Shown here: piece by piece, positions 26,081 through 38,700 of the stretch
Layout: each line of letters opens with the position of its first letter
How positions within the stretch are numbered: the first letter of the stretch is position 1
Origin: Stichopus chloronotus
Taxonomy: Eukaryota; Echinodermata; Holothuroidea; Aspidochirotida; Stichopodidae
Assembly: GCA_021234535.1 (NCBI GenBank)
Contig: CM037845.1
Coordinates: 2,694,501 to 2,758,500, forward strand
Reading direction: 5' to 3'
DNA: 64,000 bases
Program-made: the position numbers and the translations under genes
Notes under the pieces: model-generated
What the model saw: the letters and a program-made list of their open reading frames with translations, nothing else
What the model was told of the DNA's origin: nothing
Databases searched by the model: none

Positions 26081-26700
26081 ATTGGCATGGATACATTTTC
26101 ATTTATACCACCCAACAGGACCCTCCTGTACCCTGGTCACTCTACCATGGGGTACCCCTGGGGTGTCGCTACTCATCCACTCAAAGCGTTTCCATGGCAA
26201 CCGTTCTCCCATGGGTGCACAGTACAATATATATAGCTCCACTAGCCAAGTGACTACAATATCTCATCTTAGCCCCTATAGGGCGATGAGATAAAAATAA
26301 GCAAAAATTGAAAAAAGAAAGAGATCATGGAATATATAGAGGTAAAGAGAAACACAGGATCGTAATGTGAACTGGAACTGATTGTGATTTAGGGGATAAT
26401 CTCCTGTCTTATCGGTGCCCCTATCAGATAATTGAGACAATGTTTGGAGAGAGTAGTCAAAACAACGAGATTCAAACAATATTCAGGTGTGAGAGTCAGG
26501 TCGGGGCCGGTTAGCCTGATGCATGGATAACCTCAACACTAGTCGCTTGGCCGGCATGTAGGATACATGTTGTCTCCATTCAGGGTCTTCGATCATCACG
26601 AAGGGTTCCTGCCTGATTCTCATTAACTCCTGTTCATTGAGACGGCATAGGGACGAAGGGGCAATAAAAATATTAACTTAACGGAATCGAGCCCTGCACG

Positions 26701-26715
26701 CCCCCCCCCCCCCCC
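26701..26715. repeat. C tract of 15
   Basis: Fifteen consecutive C, followed by TCCGCCGTCCGAGCTC. One of eleven G/C tracts of 11 bases or more, all of which lie after 22.2 kb. Confidence 0.85.
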
Positions 26716-27619
26716 TCCGCCGTCCGAGCTCATGTCAGCTGTACAGAGGCAAATAACATAGGCCTAAGACAATTTACAAGAACATATCTTGAATCATATA
26801 TGATGATATCTTGTGAAAGGAATTGTCGACCCCGTATACTGGTCTTTGAATAGTGAATTGAGACGATGCCTCTTTGTGAGCATATATTAAGATAGTATCG
26901 TACACTATTTTATAGCCATAATGGTAAGAATATATATGACGACAATTGAGTTGGCCTCTGCAATGGCCAACTTCTAGCTCAAATAACCATGGCACTGTAA
27001 TACCTCCCTTAAATTTGAGGGGACACCCCATGTTTGTGTAATTGTTAAATAATGATACTGACTGTCAATCTGTATTAGAAAAACAAACATTTTTATTATT
27101 TGCACTATGACCCTTTTGTGTCCCAAAATAACAACAAAGAAAAATAATCCACAGTTGATCTTTAAAATTATACATGTAAATATCCTAAGAGGTTTGGCCC
27201 CCAATAAGATCCTCTTGAATGAAATCTGCTATGTTGATAATTTCCAGTCGAACTTCTGGTCAGTACCCTGTTTACATACCTAAGGAAATCTGTAGCGTTA
27301 ATTTCAAGTGGGAAGGGAGGGAGGGGAAGGACATACAACCTTTGTACCCCTTTCGTAAATGCATTTTTGTGAAGGATCATAGTCGACGGGGTCCCATATT
27401 AATTTGTTCCCAGGGTCCCCATAGAGGTAAATCTACCTCTGGTAGCATTACCTTTTCCAGGAGGTTACATGTCCAGGGAGTATGGGGAAGGGCAATTTCC
27501 GACGATTTGCTAGGTATTTTATCCATAAACTCCGGTAAACTTCTCGCCGATTGTTGGTGAAGCTCTGTATAGCTATAGGCTTCCCACAGCTACCCCCAAA
27601 CCCGTTTTCTCCACAAGTT

Positions 27620-27690
27620 CCAGCGGTGGATCCAAGGGAGGGGTTACCCTCCCCCCCCCCCTTGAGTATTTCTGATCTTTTCAATTGCTT
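27620..27690. repeat. C-tract repeat, GGTGGATCC family
   Basis: AGCGGTGGATCCAAGGGAGG is followed by 11 C at 27651-27661 and then TTGAGTATTTCTGATCTTTT. The GGATCCA(A/G)GGG word also occurs near 24602 and, reverse complemented and diverged, near 29155. Confidence 0.45.
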
Positions 27691-29099
27691 TTTTTTTTCT
27701 TTTTTTGCACGGCACCTATCCCATTCGGACTCAAGATTAAAATCTGGATGAAAAAGAGCGTTGCCTGTTAAACGCAGTTCAGCTGTCAGGAGATCTTATA
27801 GTTTCATCTTCGATAAGATCTCAGTCTTGAGTTATTGTGTAGGGGAGACCAGGTTATAGTTGCCACGGGGAGTGGGGGCAACATATCAGTGTCAATTTCT
27901 CGGCGAAGGAATTACATCGGGTGGCCTAACCGCCTATCACAGGATCGCCTTGTAGCCAAGTTCCCCCGAGCACACACCACAGAGCCATCTAGAGTCTGTA
28001 GCGATAGATCGACAGTTATACAAACGTGTTTTTGACCCAAGAGTAATTTTTAGGAACAAAATAGCTTTAACATCTTTGCAGTGTATAGAGGTGTAGATAT
28101 ATGTCATCTCCTTTTCTTGAGCAATTATGAACATTTATTTACAACATCCACAAATAATAAGAAACACAATTTCGAGCATACACTTATTTAGCAGTGAGTG
28201 ACTGAAACACTCCTTTCGGGGCATTTTTTTTACATGCAACAGCTTGCCCTAATTTGAAAAAGCTTGAAGTAAATTTGCCATGTAACAACTTACCCTTGAT
28301 AAATGCAACAACTTAACTATGTTGAAACCTCACATTGCATGTTATTGGTTACTCCCATTTTTGTTTTAAATTATATTGACAAGAAATTCATGGTATCTTG
28401 AATATTTTGGGTTGTATGTGGCACATGTAAAATCTCCTCCCCACCCCATCCCCAGCCTTTACGACAGAACATGGCAATGTCTAGTGTTTGAGGCTCAAAT
28501 ATGGACCGCCTTTTTTTTCCTGGGATATGTAGAGAGAACAGAATTGTTGGGGCAACGTTTGTGCGGTTTGTAGATCTACATTTTCAATACTGTGCACCGA
28601 CTTTTCTCATTTCATTCTGAACAACATACCAAGTGAGTACTTAGGATGAATATTTAAACAAACAAGGTGAAAAAGTAAAAATTCTGGAGGTATATTCAAT
28701 TAAATTTGTATGAAATTGTCACCATGTTGTATCTAGACCACCCCATTCAAGCACAAATATGGGAAGGGGACACATTTCCTGTTAGACCCCTCCCCTAGGA
28801 TGGCCATCACTCGTGAGGAAAGCTGGTTAGGGTTACACATCTAGGATTTTTTCAACACTGTGCACCTACTTTTTAGATTTTCTTTCTGATGTAAAGCAGG
28901 AGTGAGTACTGTAGTTTTAAGAATGAAGATTTCGACAAACAAGAAAAAAAAACAGAACCATTACGCTACTAAATTCTGCAGGTATATTTAAGTCAAATCT
29001 AACGATAAATGTAGCACCATTTTGCGTGTAGACCTCCCTAAATAAGCAAACGTTTTCCAAAGGGGACCATAGACCTGTCCCCAGGACGACGTTCATTTA

Positions 29100-29175
29100 T
29101 CCACAGGGCATCACCACCAACCGCTCCCCCCCCCCCCTCCCCCATTGGAGAAAACCTGTATCCGTCCCTGTCAAC
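29100..29175. repeat. C-tract repeat
   Basis: CCAACCGCT, then 12 C (29126-29137), TCCCCCATTGGAG and GTATCCGTCCCTG. Reverse complemented, this matches the layout of the GGATCCAGGG repeats nearby. Confidence 0.4.
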
Positions 29176-30079
29176 ACCATAGACTTGCCAACTCTCACGT
29201 TTTTATCTCGAGTCTCACGATATGGGGCATATATGATGTGCAAAATGCCAGATCTCAAAGTGAAAACCACTTTGATACAATAAGAATTGTTTCGTTATAT
29301 ACCAAGATCAATGTTTTTTCATTGGTGGTTAAAGTTACTGCAAGGGTTATGGTGAATGGTTGATGTATTATAGTTAGGAATGTAACTAATTTGGCGGAAA
29401 TACCGTTTGCGCGAGATAACATATGTGCTATTAAGAGGGCGAAAAGAAAATTATAAATCTTCTTAGTTAAATTAATCTGAATTGCCCTGTTTCTACAAAG
29501 TGAGTCCTAGTAAGATAATTCGTCCTGACTGAAAAAGAATTTACATTTCGTCTGTGGACACGTCTTCTGCGCGCGCGGTACTAAAATTCATTTTGATTGT
29601 ATACACCGTACTTTCATCACAAATTGAGCACTTGCAACATGGCCTACATTAGGCCCTAAAATGCTTTACGGACGAAGGGACAAAGTTTATCTTACATGTC
29701 CCACTTTCAGCTATGAGAGTTATTATGAAGTAACCTGCACGGGATGTTTTTCCGTGGTTGCGCGTGTGCCTAACACCCTTAGTTATGATTTGTGAGAACT
29801 TCATGGCGGATTTTGAGAGAGTATGTAAATTATTTCCCCGAAGTAAAATTAACGACTATTGCGACGGTACCATTCAAGGATATTCCACAAAACTCTGTCA
29901 GAGGTGACAAGCACATGTCCGATGCCATGGATTACCGGTAAAAAAAAACACAGAACGATCAAAACAAAGATGATATGTTGCTGTCCCTAAAAATAAAATC
30001 CAGCCAGGCTGACAGTAATTTTAAAGGGAAGAAAAGGAGAATCATGTATGAAGGGTTTAGGAGGGACAGGCCAGTGTGC

Positions 30080-30260
30080 AGCTTTTTCAAGTGGGGGGGG
30101 GGGTTCAATTTTGCCACAAGTGGAACATTTTACACAACAGTTATGATCGACAAATTAAAACTCATTATACATGTTGCTAACATAGGCCTACTATCATATG
30201 ATGAGCAGAACTCCAAATCTTGTGGGGGAGGGGGCTTCATCTGAGCCCCCCTCCCGGATA
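30080..30260. repeat. G-rich repeat segment
   Basis: Eleven G at 30093-30103, then GTGGGGGAGGGGGCTTCATC and CCCCCCTCCCGG near 30223-30256. These G and C blocks could pair as an imperfect stem. It is probably another member of the G-tract repeats. Confidence 0.35.
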
Positions 30261-31424
30261 TTTGCCTGAGAGAAAAGTAGATGGGAGTAAGTAAGCAGCT
30301 TCCCCTCTCCTCATGCCCCCTTGCCAATTGCCACCAAGCAGGGCCAGCACCCACATAAAGAAACCTAAACATGTGAGGGGCTGGCATGATCATAAACTTT
30401 TGTAATAGAGATACTAATAGTACATGAAGCAACAAAAACACATGACTGATTTCATGAATTTTATTCTCTCCTTACTCTGTACATGCAGTTTAAAATATTT
30501 TGGCAAAAGAGAAAATTAAATGACGCAGTCAGAGGTATACCTTAATTATACTGTAATAGAACTTTAAAACCTTTTAGATATTGCATAATACTGGATTGAA
30601 ACAATTTGTTGTTACAAGTTACAACTACTCCATACAGTTATATTGGCTTAAATAAAAAAATCAATCAGATAATCAAGTAGCCTATTAAGAAGGAAAAAAA
30701 AACATTTACTTAGATTGTACAAAAAAAAAATTGTACCACGTCACACAATACCATGATTACAAGCTATTAAAGATCAAGATAAAATAACATGTATCAAAAT
30801 ATATTAATGATGTTATATTTATGACTACTGCTACAAACATTCTGATGCAAAGTAGCATTATTTTAACGAACTGATTTTCTTCTTGGCATCCCACATTATC
30901 AAGCTTATTATTATCCCCATTGAACAGTGTCTGGAAAGTGTTTACGAAGATCAAGAATTGACTTAGTTACATTCCTGTAGATAATGGGATGACAAATGGA
31001 ACTGGATTGATGAATGAAATGGATAGATACGCTATCATCACTTACAAGTTTGTTTCCTTCCAGGGCTTTAGTTGTACTTAACAGGGATGGTTTTCTGTTT
31101 TATTACTAGTATTAATGACAAAATTTTGAGGAACTGATACCAATCTTGGTAAAAATATTTACCAATGTGAAGGTAAAAGTTCTAAGTAAAGATATCATTG
31201 TGTTGTGGCTTAGTGTACCTTTAAGCCTATTTGCCATCAAGAAAAGTAAAATCAATTGGTACAAAAAAAAAAAAACTTCTCATGAGCATGACATGCATAG
31301 CCTAGTAAGGTCACTCTGAAGCAGTAGCAAGTAAATAATACATCAGTACGATAGGACAAGTATATTGAGGAGATGGGAGCTGAGACACCAGGAATTCCTT
31401 TGACAAACATAAATTGGATGAACT

Positions 31425-31645
31425 AAGGGAGCATAGTAGCCTGATGGTTTACGGAATCAGACTTATAATCCAGTGGCAAAGGGGTTGTATCCATGTAGTG
31501 CCCTTCGGCAAGGTATTCACTTAAACTTACTTCTCTCCATCCAGGTGATAGCTGAGGACCTGTGAGATATTGCTTAATACAACTGTGGATGTTTAATATT
31601 ATAGACAATGTCATCAATTATCAGTAAATGGCTAATAAAGCCAAG
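31425..31645 (+). mobile_element. tRNA-derived SINE
   Basis: The head looks like a decayed tRNA with pol III promoter boxes: A-box TAGCCTGATGG at 31437-31447 and B-box-like GGTTGTATCC at 31483-31492, 35 bases apart. The body that follows (TGCCCTTCGGCAAGGTATTC, then TTCTCTCCATCCAGGTGATA) closely resembles the conserved central part of tRNA-derived SINEs common in marine invertebrates. The end is near TAATAAAGCCAAGGC. The B-box is imperfect, so this copy is probably inactive. Confidence 0.7.
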
Positions 31646-32663
31646 GCAAACTTGCATGGTCTTGTACATGCCAAGCAGACTTTTCCAGCCTTAAAGGCAG
31701 TACCTCATCACCACTAGCTCTATTTTTGGCTTGGGGATAGCAAAATCTCAACTGGTCTATGATTGACAGTAAATTTCAACGATGCAGAGTAGCTCATGTT
31801 ATACCGCATACACAGGGATCCATCATGTTGATTACACATGTTGAGGAATTTCAAACAGGCTGGGGGAGTGACTAGCGGTGAGTGGTCCGAACTGTCTGGG
31901 GTGATGAGTATTTGTCTTTAAGGTTGGTCATATCTTTGAAAGAGTTGTGCAATTGTAAAACCAAATGAATCAACAAATGAAAAATATATTCTTTAGAGGC
32001 ATCATTGACGTACACATGTCATAGAAACAAAGGCAACAGCTAAAGAATAGGTTACTGAAGATATAAATAACATACATGCCGAAGGCTACTAGAGCCGCTA
32101 CTGTCTTTCTATATACCATGTGCATAAATGTTCAAATCAAGCTTTCTTGTACTTATCACCTGAAAATGAAGATGTGACATCTTTGAACACATTTATTTTT
32201 AAACAATGTCTTTAAAGAATGTTTTTGTCTTCATTTGCTCATTCACTTGGTTTTAGTGTGAGGTAGCTAAAACATACAAAATGACAGGTTGCAAATAAGA
32301 ACACAACAGACAACAGGGACACATGCTGACAAATTCAAAGAAAGAAAAACAGTCCCCAAAGGAATAATAAAGGTAACAAATTAGGAAATAATCCACAAAA
32401 CAAGAAAAAGTCATAGGCAATGACAGTTTGTCTACCTTGACTCTGCAAGGCTATTGTAAATATGTGAAGTACATTTTGGTGTTCAGTAGCACTTTTTCAG
32501 GAATATTGTTACTATGTTAAAAAAGAAAATTAGCGTCCTCAAGACACCCAACATTTTTGAAGCTAGATTGTCTATCTAGTAGTTGCTGATTGGCTTATCA
32601 TCCAATTACAACATCAGAGCACCAGTTTGTGAAAGGTAGATGGATTTATCATCACACTTTTGG

Positions 32664-32848
32664 TATGCAGCACATATCCACTATATGACACCAGCCTAGA
32701 TATGCACCATACATCCACTATATGACCACAGCCTAGCTATGCACCATACATCCACCGTATGACACCAGCCTAGGTATGCACCATACATCCACTATATCAC
32801 ACAAGCCTAGGTATGCACCAGACATCCACTATATGACACCAGCCTAAA
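32664..32848. repeat. 37-bp minisatellite, five copies
   Basis: The unit beginning TATGCACCATACATCCACTA and ending GACACCAGCCTAGG repeats at 32664, 32701, 32738, 32775 and 32812, exactly 37 bases apart with a few substitutions. It lies 164 bases beyond the FDX1 stop codon, so it may be transcribed in the 3' UTR. Confidence 0.92.
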
Positions 32849-33011
32849 CCAGATGTGAGTAACCTCCTCAAGTCTGTGTGTACCTGCCATAAATTCCCAA
32901 AATGTCATCTGTGAGTATTTGCCTTGTTGTCTGTGAGTGACAGTATAAGCGTCTGTCAGTGACTGCATGTCTGTAGGTGAACGTTTTCACATCTGAAAGT
33001 GACCATCCTGT

Positions 33012-33105
33012 TCAGACATCCCGGGCATCTGCCACGCCTTCGGGTACTGTCACAGTCATACCATCCATTTCCTTGGTTACGGTGATCTGGCATCCTAGTC
33101 GTGAC
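33012..33105 (-). CDS. FDX1: FDX1 coding exon 4: last cysteine and C-terminus
   Basis: 94 bases after the acceptor TTGTCAG. It completes T166 and encodes [15 protein letters not shown] (C171 is the fourth iron ligand) through [11 protein letters not shown] and TGA at 33014-33012. The tail is shorter than in mammalian adrenodoxin. Confidence 0.97.
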
Positions 33106-35750
33106 CTGACAAGAGAAAATGACGTGATTCACTCACCGAACGTCCAAATTTGAAAAAGAAGATGACAAGCAAACTGTAGTACAAAGCGGGCCAAAATTCG
33201 CTGCAACGTCAGTAAGCACAGAATTTCGACAACAAAAGATATTGTAGTCTCATGTTGGTGATAATTTCCTTCATTTGCGAAAGGACCACAGCTTATATTC
33301 TGGTTGCAAGGGTACTGATGATTCAATGCATATCAATTTAAATGAACAACAACAAAATGGCCTAAACAAGAACAACAAAAACATCAAAGAAGGAATAAAA
33401 ATCCAGAAGCAATTATAATATTAAAGGATATTACACAGAAAACTGATTCAATCTTATCAAAGACGGCATCTATATAGAGGATACCAAGCCACTTACGTGT
33501 CAGTGAGACCACAGGCGAAGTCCAACATATCTTGTTCTTCATCAGAGGCCTCAGGAAGGGAATTAAATTGAGATTCTTCAAAGATTAAATGGCAAGTTGA
33601 ACATGCTAATGTACCTTCACAAGCACCTAAATGTGAAATGATGAACAAAAACATATACAATATAGCATTTTGAAATAGATATTTATTTAAAAATTTTGGA
33701 TTTAAGCAGAACATACCATTGAGGCATGAATTTTGCCTATAAAGAGAGAGAAACATTCCTAATTTTCTTGGAAATATCAATTTTCCTCGGTCACCAATCC
33801 CTCTGATAAACACACATATTATTACAAGGATTAATGAATAAATGTGGTGAATAGATATCAAACATTTCAATGTTTGTACACAGGAACTACCAACACTTCA
33901 CTAAAATTGCAGCATCCAAATTAATTCTGCAGGGAGTTCGAGATGGTTAAACCTACCGTATCCTTCAATTTCCAAGTCATTGTCGATCGCAACATCCAGG
34001 AGGCTGTCACCGACAACTCCGTTTACGGCCATCTTTGTTCCATCTCTTCCGACGTAATTTATTTTGATCCTGTCGTGCAAATGAAAGAGATCAAAACTGA
34101 TACATCACTGTGTTAAACATGTTGAGAAGTCTTACCTAGTCTACTCGCCAGTGCGCATCTACCCTGAGATTGAAATCAACGTATGTGACTCTAACCTGCA
34201 TGGTAAGGTGAGTTTAATGATTAGTGACACAAGCTGCCAGCCCAGATGAGAACGTAATATTCTGTAACGGCTGGCAGACTCAATGAATACTCATCATGGA
34301 TATCGCCCTCTACATGTGGTGGTGCAAAATGTGGTTTGCTTCTCACGATAATAATGCTGAGATTTGAAAAAGTCCTGAGATGGAAGTGGATAGGCTGTGG
34401 GAGTTCAGTCTGTCGGACATGCTCGATGAGTGAAAATTTGGAAGTTTGACATGTACAAAGGTTAAGTATCGGAACATCGAGTTGCAATATAATGATTTGT
34501 GGAGAAGAGAGAGGTACAGGATGAATGGATAAACCAAAGAAATGTCAGTATAGTTGCTTCGGTAAACTTTAGTGTCCATTCCTTTATTTTTGGCACAGTT
34601 CTCCATACATTTGATTCTGATGTCAGAAACTAAATTACATGGCAATATCTCTGCTGCACTTTTAACTTTCTACCTTAGAGCCTTCCATAAAAATCAAGAT
34701 AATCCTCTAAGAACTGATGATGATGATATTGATATTAAAATCAAGCAATTTACAATTTTGACAACACCTCCTAACTACAAGAATATCACACGTGCAAACA
34801 TTTAAGAGCACATCATATTGCATCTTTCAAATTATTTGGCATCATTCAGTATTTCGTTGATTTCTAGAGTAAAGCTGTAAGCAAATTTCCTACTTACACT
34901 CTTGCTTTTAATAAGTCTTTACAACCTCAGTTTTGGTCCAACAAGCTTACACTCTCAAATTTTTAGTTATTATTAGTTTTCACATGGTAATTTTCACACA
35001 CTAGTTCCAATCATTCAAAAGCCTTTGAGGTCCGAGCGAGGAAATTAGCCTCAATAGTCACACAACAAAGGCTAATTAAAGAAAATCAACATTCCAAGAA
35101 TTTGACTTTTCCTCCACCAAAAGTTTTTCAGATATTGATCAATACAGATCAGTAATGAAATTTACCTCAACCACAAACTTTGATAGAATATCCACACCAG
35201 ACCCACTTTGAAAATAGACATACCCGTATATCGGGTCATGACATATGACCTTGAGAATTGTGCTTACATTAAATCCACCATGGCCGGAATATTTATGCTT
35301 CCTGTTTTGTCAGAGTGAAAAGTTGTTGACAAGAATTTGTGATATTTTTACCAGAATGGAGAAATGCACTGTGGTTTTGATGATGAAATTAGCATCCGTA
35401 AGGTCACTACATATGGCCTTTAATATGCAGGATAGAAAGAGTAATAAGGGTTAATGAATGCTGTGTGCATCAAATAAAAAATGAGTGCATACTTACGTTT
35501 CCTGTTTTGACAGAATGGAAGACGTTGACAAGGTTTTGGGGTACACTGCCGTACGCAGCTGTTCAACAGGCAATTTGGACGTACATGTTGACTTCCATAC
35601 TTGTCTTTGAGAATGATCTACTCTACCTACGATATTATTTCTGTGGTTACATCTTGAGAACCTTCTCTGTGCCTTGCAAACATCTGCCAATCTCGTCGTA
35701 ACCTGTCGATGTTTGTGCAGTTTGCAGAGGTTCAGCACCAGAGATTGCAT
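33012..35750 (-). CDS. FDX1: Mitochondrial [2Fe-2S] ferredoxin 1 (adrenodoxin)
   Basis: Small electron carrier of the mitochondrial matrix, taking electrons from ferredoxin reductase and passing them to mitochondrial P450s and other acceptors. There are four coding exons on the minus strand: 35750-35497, 34069-33957, 33626-33497 and 33105-33012. They give 591 bases, 196 residues plus stop; phases 2, 1 and 2 join exactly and each join restores a conserved residue. Residues 1-84 form an Arg/Lys/Ser-rich mitochondrial presequence. The cluster ligands are C125, C131, C134 ([11 protein letters not shown]) and C171 (SRLGC), with spacing C-x5-C-x2-C-x36-C as in adrenodoxin. The acidic partner-binding stretch is DEEQDMLD (151-158). 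GDSLLDV, CHLIFE and the VADAR tail mark it as FDX1 rather than FDX2. The ATG at 35750 is the first in its frame after a stop. Introns are 1427, 330 and 391 bases. Confidence 0.96.
33497..33626 (-). CDS. FDX1: FDX1 coding exon 3: three cluster cysteines
   Basis: 130 bases between an acceptor TTTAG and a donor GTAAGT. It completes G123 and encodes residues 124-165, including [17 protein letters not shown] and [16 protein letters not shown]. Three of the four iron ligands and the acidic docking helix are here. Confidence 0.97.
33957..34069 (-). CDS. FDX1: FDX1 coding exon 2
   Basis: 113 bases. The acceptor is CGACAG and the donor GTAGGT. It encodes residues 86-122, starting [13 protein letters not shown] and including [18 protein letters not shown], the N-terminal beta strands and first helix of the ferredoxin fold. 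Confidence 0.96.
35497..35750 (-). CDS. FDX1: FDX1 coding exon 1: mitochondrial presequence
   Basis: 84 codons plus two bases, from the ATG at 35750 to the donor GTAAGT at 35496-35491. It starts [17 protein letters not shown] and ends [11 protein letters not shown] plus AC. Basic and hydroxylated residues dominate, with only a few acidic ones, as expected of a matrix-targeting peptide. Sequence does not identify this exon by itself. The call rests on position, strand, composition, the strong donor, and a phase that makes T85 with the G of the next exon. Confidence 0.85.
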
Positions 35751-38700
35751 TGTGATAATGATGACGAATTGAACTGATGGAGCGAACAGCAATTATTTGC
35801 AGTCTCTCATCAAAGATTTTTAAATCTGCAAAATAAGGAAAGAAATATTACAGGATAGACTCTCTGTATACAATTGGCAGTGTGATGATTGGATGACATT
35901 GAGAAGGAGCACACAGATTTAAAAGAGAGAGATGGGGCAGCCACACCTGAAGCAGTTACTCCACCGTAAAGCGATCACTGGACAGGGGTTTATGGAAGGG
36001 TGTTCTCCCTCATCTCCAGAAATTTTTGGTAATCGAGAGGCTGAATATGCTAAACGGTGCCACTTACAATTTCTTGCTCTATTTGAAACCACAGTAGCTT
36101 TTTGTGGTTGAGCAGAGCCTTTTGTAAGGGGACGGATTGCTATTAAGTGAGCATCATTTTTCACTTGCGGCAGACCGTCCCTCCCCTGAAACCCCTGCGG
36201 AGAATACTGAGTAATGATAAAAGGACTGATTTGGCCAGTACAAACTTGTGCACAATCTGAAAATAAGATAAAGAAATGAACAAACTTATGATGTTGACTT
36301 TATGGAAGTTCTGAAGCCTTATTCCTTATAGGAGGAAATCAAATGAGCACATTTTGTACAGATCACTACCTGTACAAAATGTAACGCTGCTGTGGATGAT
36401 ACTGTGTGAGAATACATCCAAGTACAGAGTTAATGAACCACTGCAAAAAGGAATTGTCAACGTCTCACTTTTACTTTCAATGAGGCTTGCTTTGTGAAGC
36501 TTTGTGTTAATGAGCTCCTTGTCTTTTATCACTGAGAGATTGACAAAAAGAATAAATAGGGTAAATTTGATTGCCACATTAGTTGCTGAATATGTAAAAT
36601 GACAAAACTAATTTAAATTAAATAATGAGCTACTAAATTGCTGACAACTTTCTATGCAATGGAAAACACACAAAATCAGATATCGCAAATTATCCACAAA
36701 AATAGTCACAAACAATGGCTGGAAGCAAGTAATAAAGGAACTTAATTACAAAAAGAATTATGCCCCTTTAAGAAAAGATCATTGTCAATTCATAAAAAAT
36801 GATGGTTACGCGACAAAGAAAAAATATTGAGGAAAGAGACACTTAGTTTGGCGGGTAAAGACACTGTTACAATTAAGGTGAAAGGAGGCAAGAACAGAAT
36901 CTCCATCCACACTCTTTTCACATGCAACACAGTTATTGTATTTTCTCCTGAAAGAGGGCGCGGGGGAGGGGGGATTGTTTTCATGAGAAGGGCACTCTTA
37001 ACAATACTATCATATACTCACACTTTATTTTTAAAAGGAGTTGTTGGTTTCCCCTTTTTTCTTGGGTTAGGGAATGTTTGGTTTATGAACTGTGCATTGT
37101 TCTCAACAGCACTTTACTATGAATTATAAAGATGCACAGATTTGTTTTTCTTTCTGTTTATCAGGGCATGACCCTCAACAGCATTCACCAGTCATCTCAA
37201 CAAACTTGGGAGCTTTATTTTGCAGTGATTCACTTCCATTTACAAGTAGCTTGTTTTATTTGGTTTTGATAACCAGGTTCCTTTAGACATTTCTGCTCAG
37301 ATTGTATGTATTGACCATTGTCAATTCAATCCAGTTACAACAAGACATGTCCACATTAGCTACTAGAAAAGAAAAAAAATGCTTTTGCATGGAAAAATAA
37401 CATTTGAAGAATCAATTTTCCAATTCAGAGAGAGAAATTTAGAAATGTACAGCACAGTACATCTATGACAAAGTTATTTCACAGATGTTAAAAGTTAAGT
37501 GGGAATATTGCAACTCAATTAATGTTTTCCTACACTTACTGTACAGTATGTAAAAAACAGTAACAAATTAAAAGTGCCAGAATTAAACCAAGCATCAGAA
37601 GCCTCTAAAGGGGAAAGTACATGTTTAGTGGTGGACACATCCACTTATCAGAAGAGGGATGCACTGGGGCAATGTGCACTAAATTTCTCTGTTACTATTA
37701 CAACAATGATTTCATTTCTATTTTCAGCTCAAAACATTTATAATATGTTCAGATATGGACATCAATCTCATTTTTCAATGTCTGTCTTGATTTATTTCAA
37801 AGACACGTGGCAACTTTAAGCCAACACCAAGTGAAAAACTTGTCCAGTTTGCATCCTATGAACTACACACAGCAATGATTTAAGTAATGTCACAATATCA
37901 GGGTGATCCATGCACTTACCACCGCTATTGTATCATGTTAACTGCAGGGAAAACCACAGGAAACCTGGGGATAGCTATACACTATGTGATAAACCTGTGT
38001 CAATTGTGTTCAATTTCTGTAGTGTACATGCCAATTGCTTTCACAATGATTTGTCCATCCAGAATAGCCAGGAATGAGTTTTCAGCTCTTTCTTTGTCCG
38101 TATGTGAAAATCCATTAACCTTTCAGTTTTGCAGACAATGGTCGGTTTCCAAGCAAAATATCTTCATTTTTTTTTGTATTGTTTATTTTAAATGAAAACT
38201 GGCCAATGGTAATGTAGTGTGCATCTATTTGTCATAAATGAAATACCCACCTTGCTAATTGGCTTGAACCTCTGGACAAGCAACATTAGCAAAGTAATGC
38301 ATCATTGTAAAATGTTTTGGCCATCACTGTTAAGTGACATTAACTTTGATGTTACAGATAATCAACAAAAACATCATAGATGCCCCCTGTAAATGAGATG
38401 GACCAGTCATAGTAAAAGACAATGTTACAGCTTCATCATTGTTCCGCTACTCTACTTCTTCATTCAATGGGAATAAAATTCATTGTTTCATAATTTACCA
38501 TGAAGAGATCTTGATCAACATTTTATGTCTGTCCTTTATGTACTATACAGTATACTGTAGTCCTCCTGAACTGGGCATTTTGCTCAAGAAGTGACTACCA
38601 TAGGTCTCACAGCCCATGGTGTTTCAGTGGTTCTATTAATAGGCACAGTTGGAGTACAGTAGGTGTAGATGGGTTTGTGTACAGTAGTTGTACATTACTA

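Larger units (their letters stand above)
24431..33011. other. Intergenic, repeat-rich region between ERM and FDX1
   Basis: No gene was recognised. It holds G/C-tract repeats (25387, 26701, 27630, 29100, 30080), a 103-bp tandem repeat, a CA microsatellite, one tRNA-derived SINE at 31425-31645 and a 37-bp minisatellite at 32664-32848. The part just below 33011 should be the FDX1 3' UTR. A possible minus-strand AATAAA is at 32197-32192. Stretches 26280-27600 and 28000-29000 show nothing I can name. Confidence 0.5.

Noticed and set aside
25881..26294. Plus-strand frame of 137 codons
   Set aside because: It is kept open by the CA microsatellite (Thr/His repeats) and matches nothing known.
34129..34202. 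Minus-strand ATG with donor GTAAGA just above FDX1 exon 2, tried as FDX1 exon 1
   Set aside because: The frame runs into TAG at the donor and its phase does not fit exon 2. The exon at 35750-35497 fits exactly.
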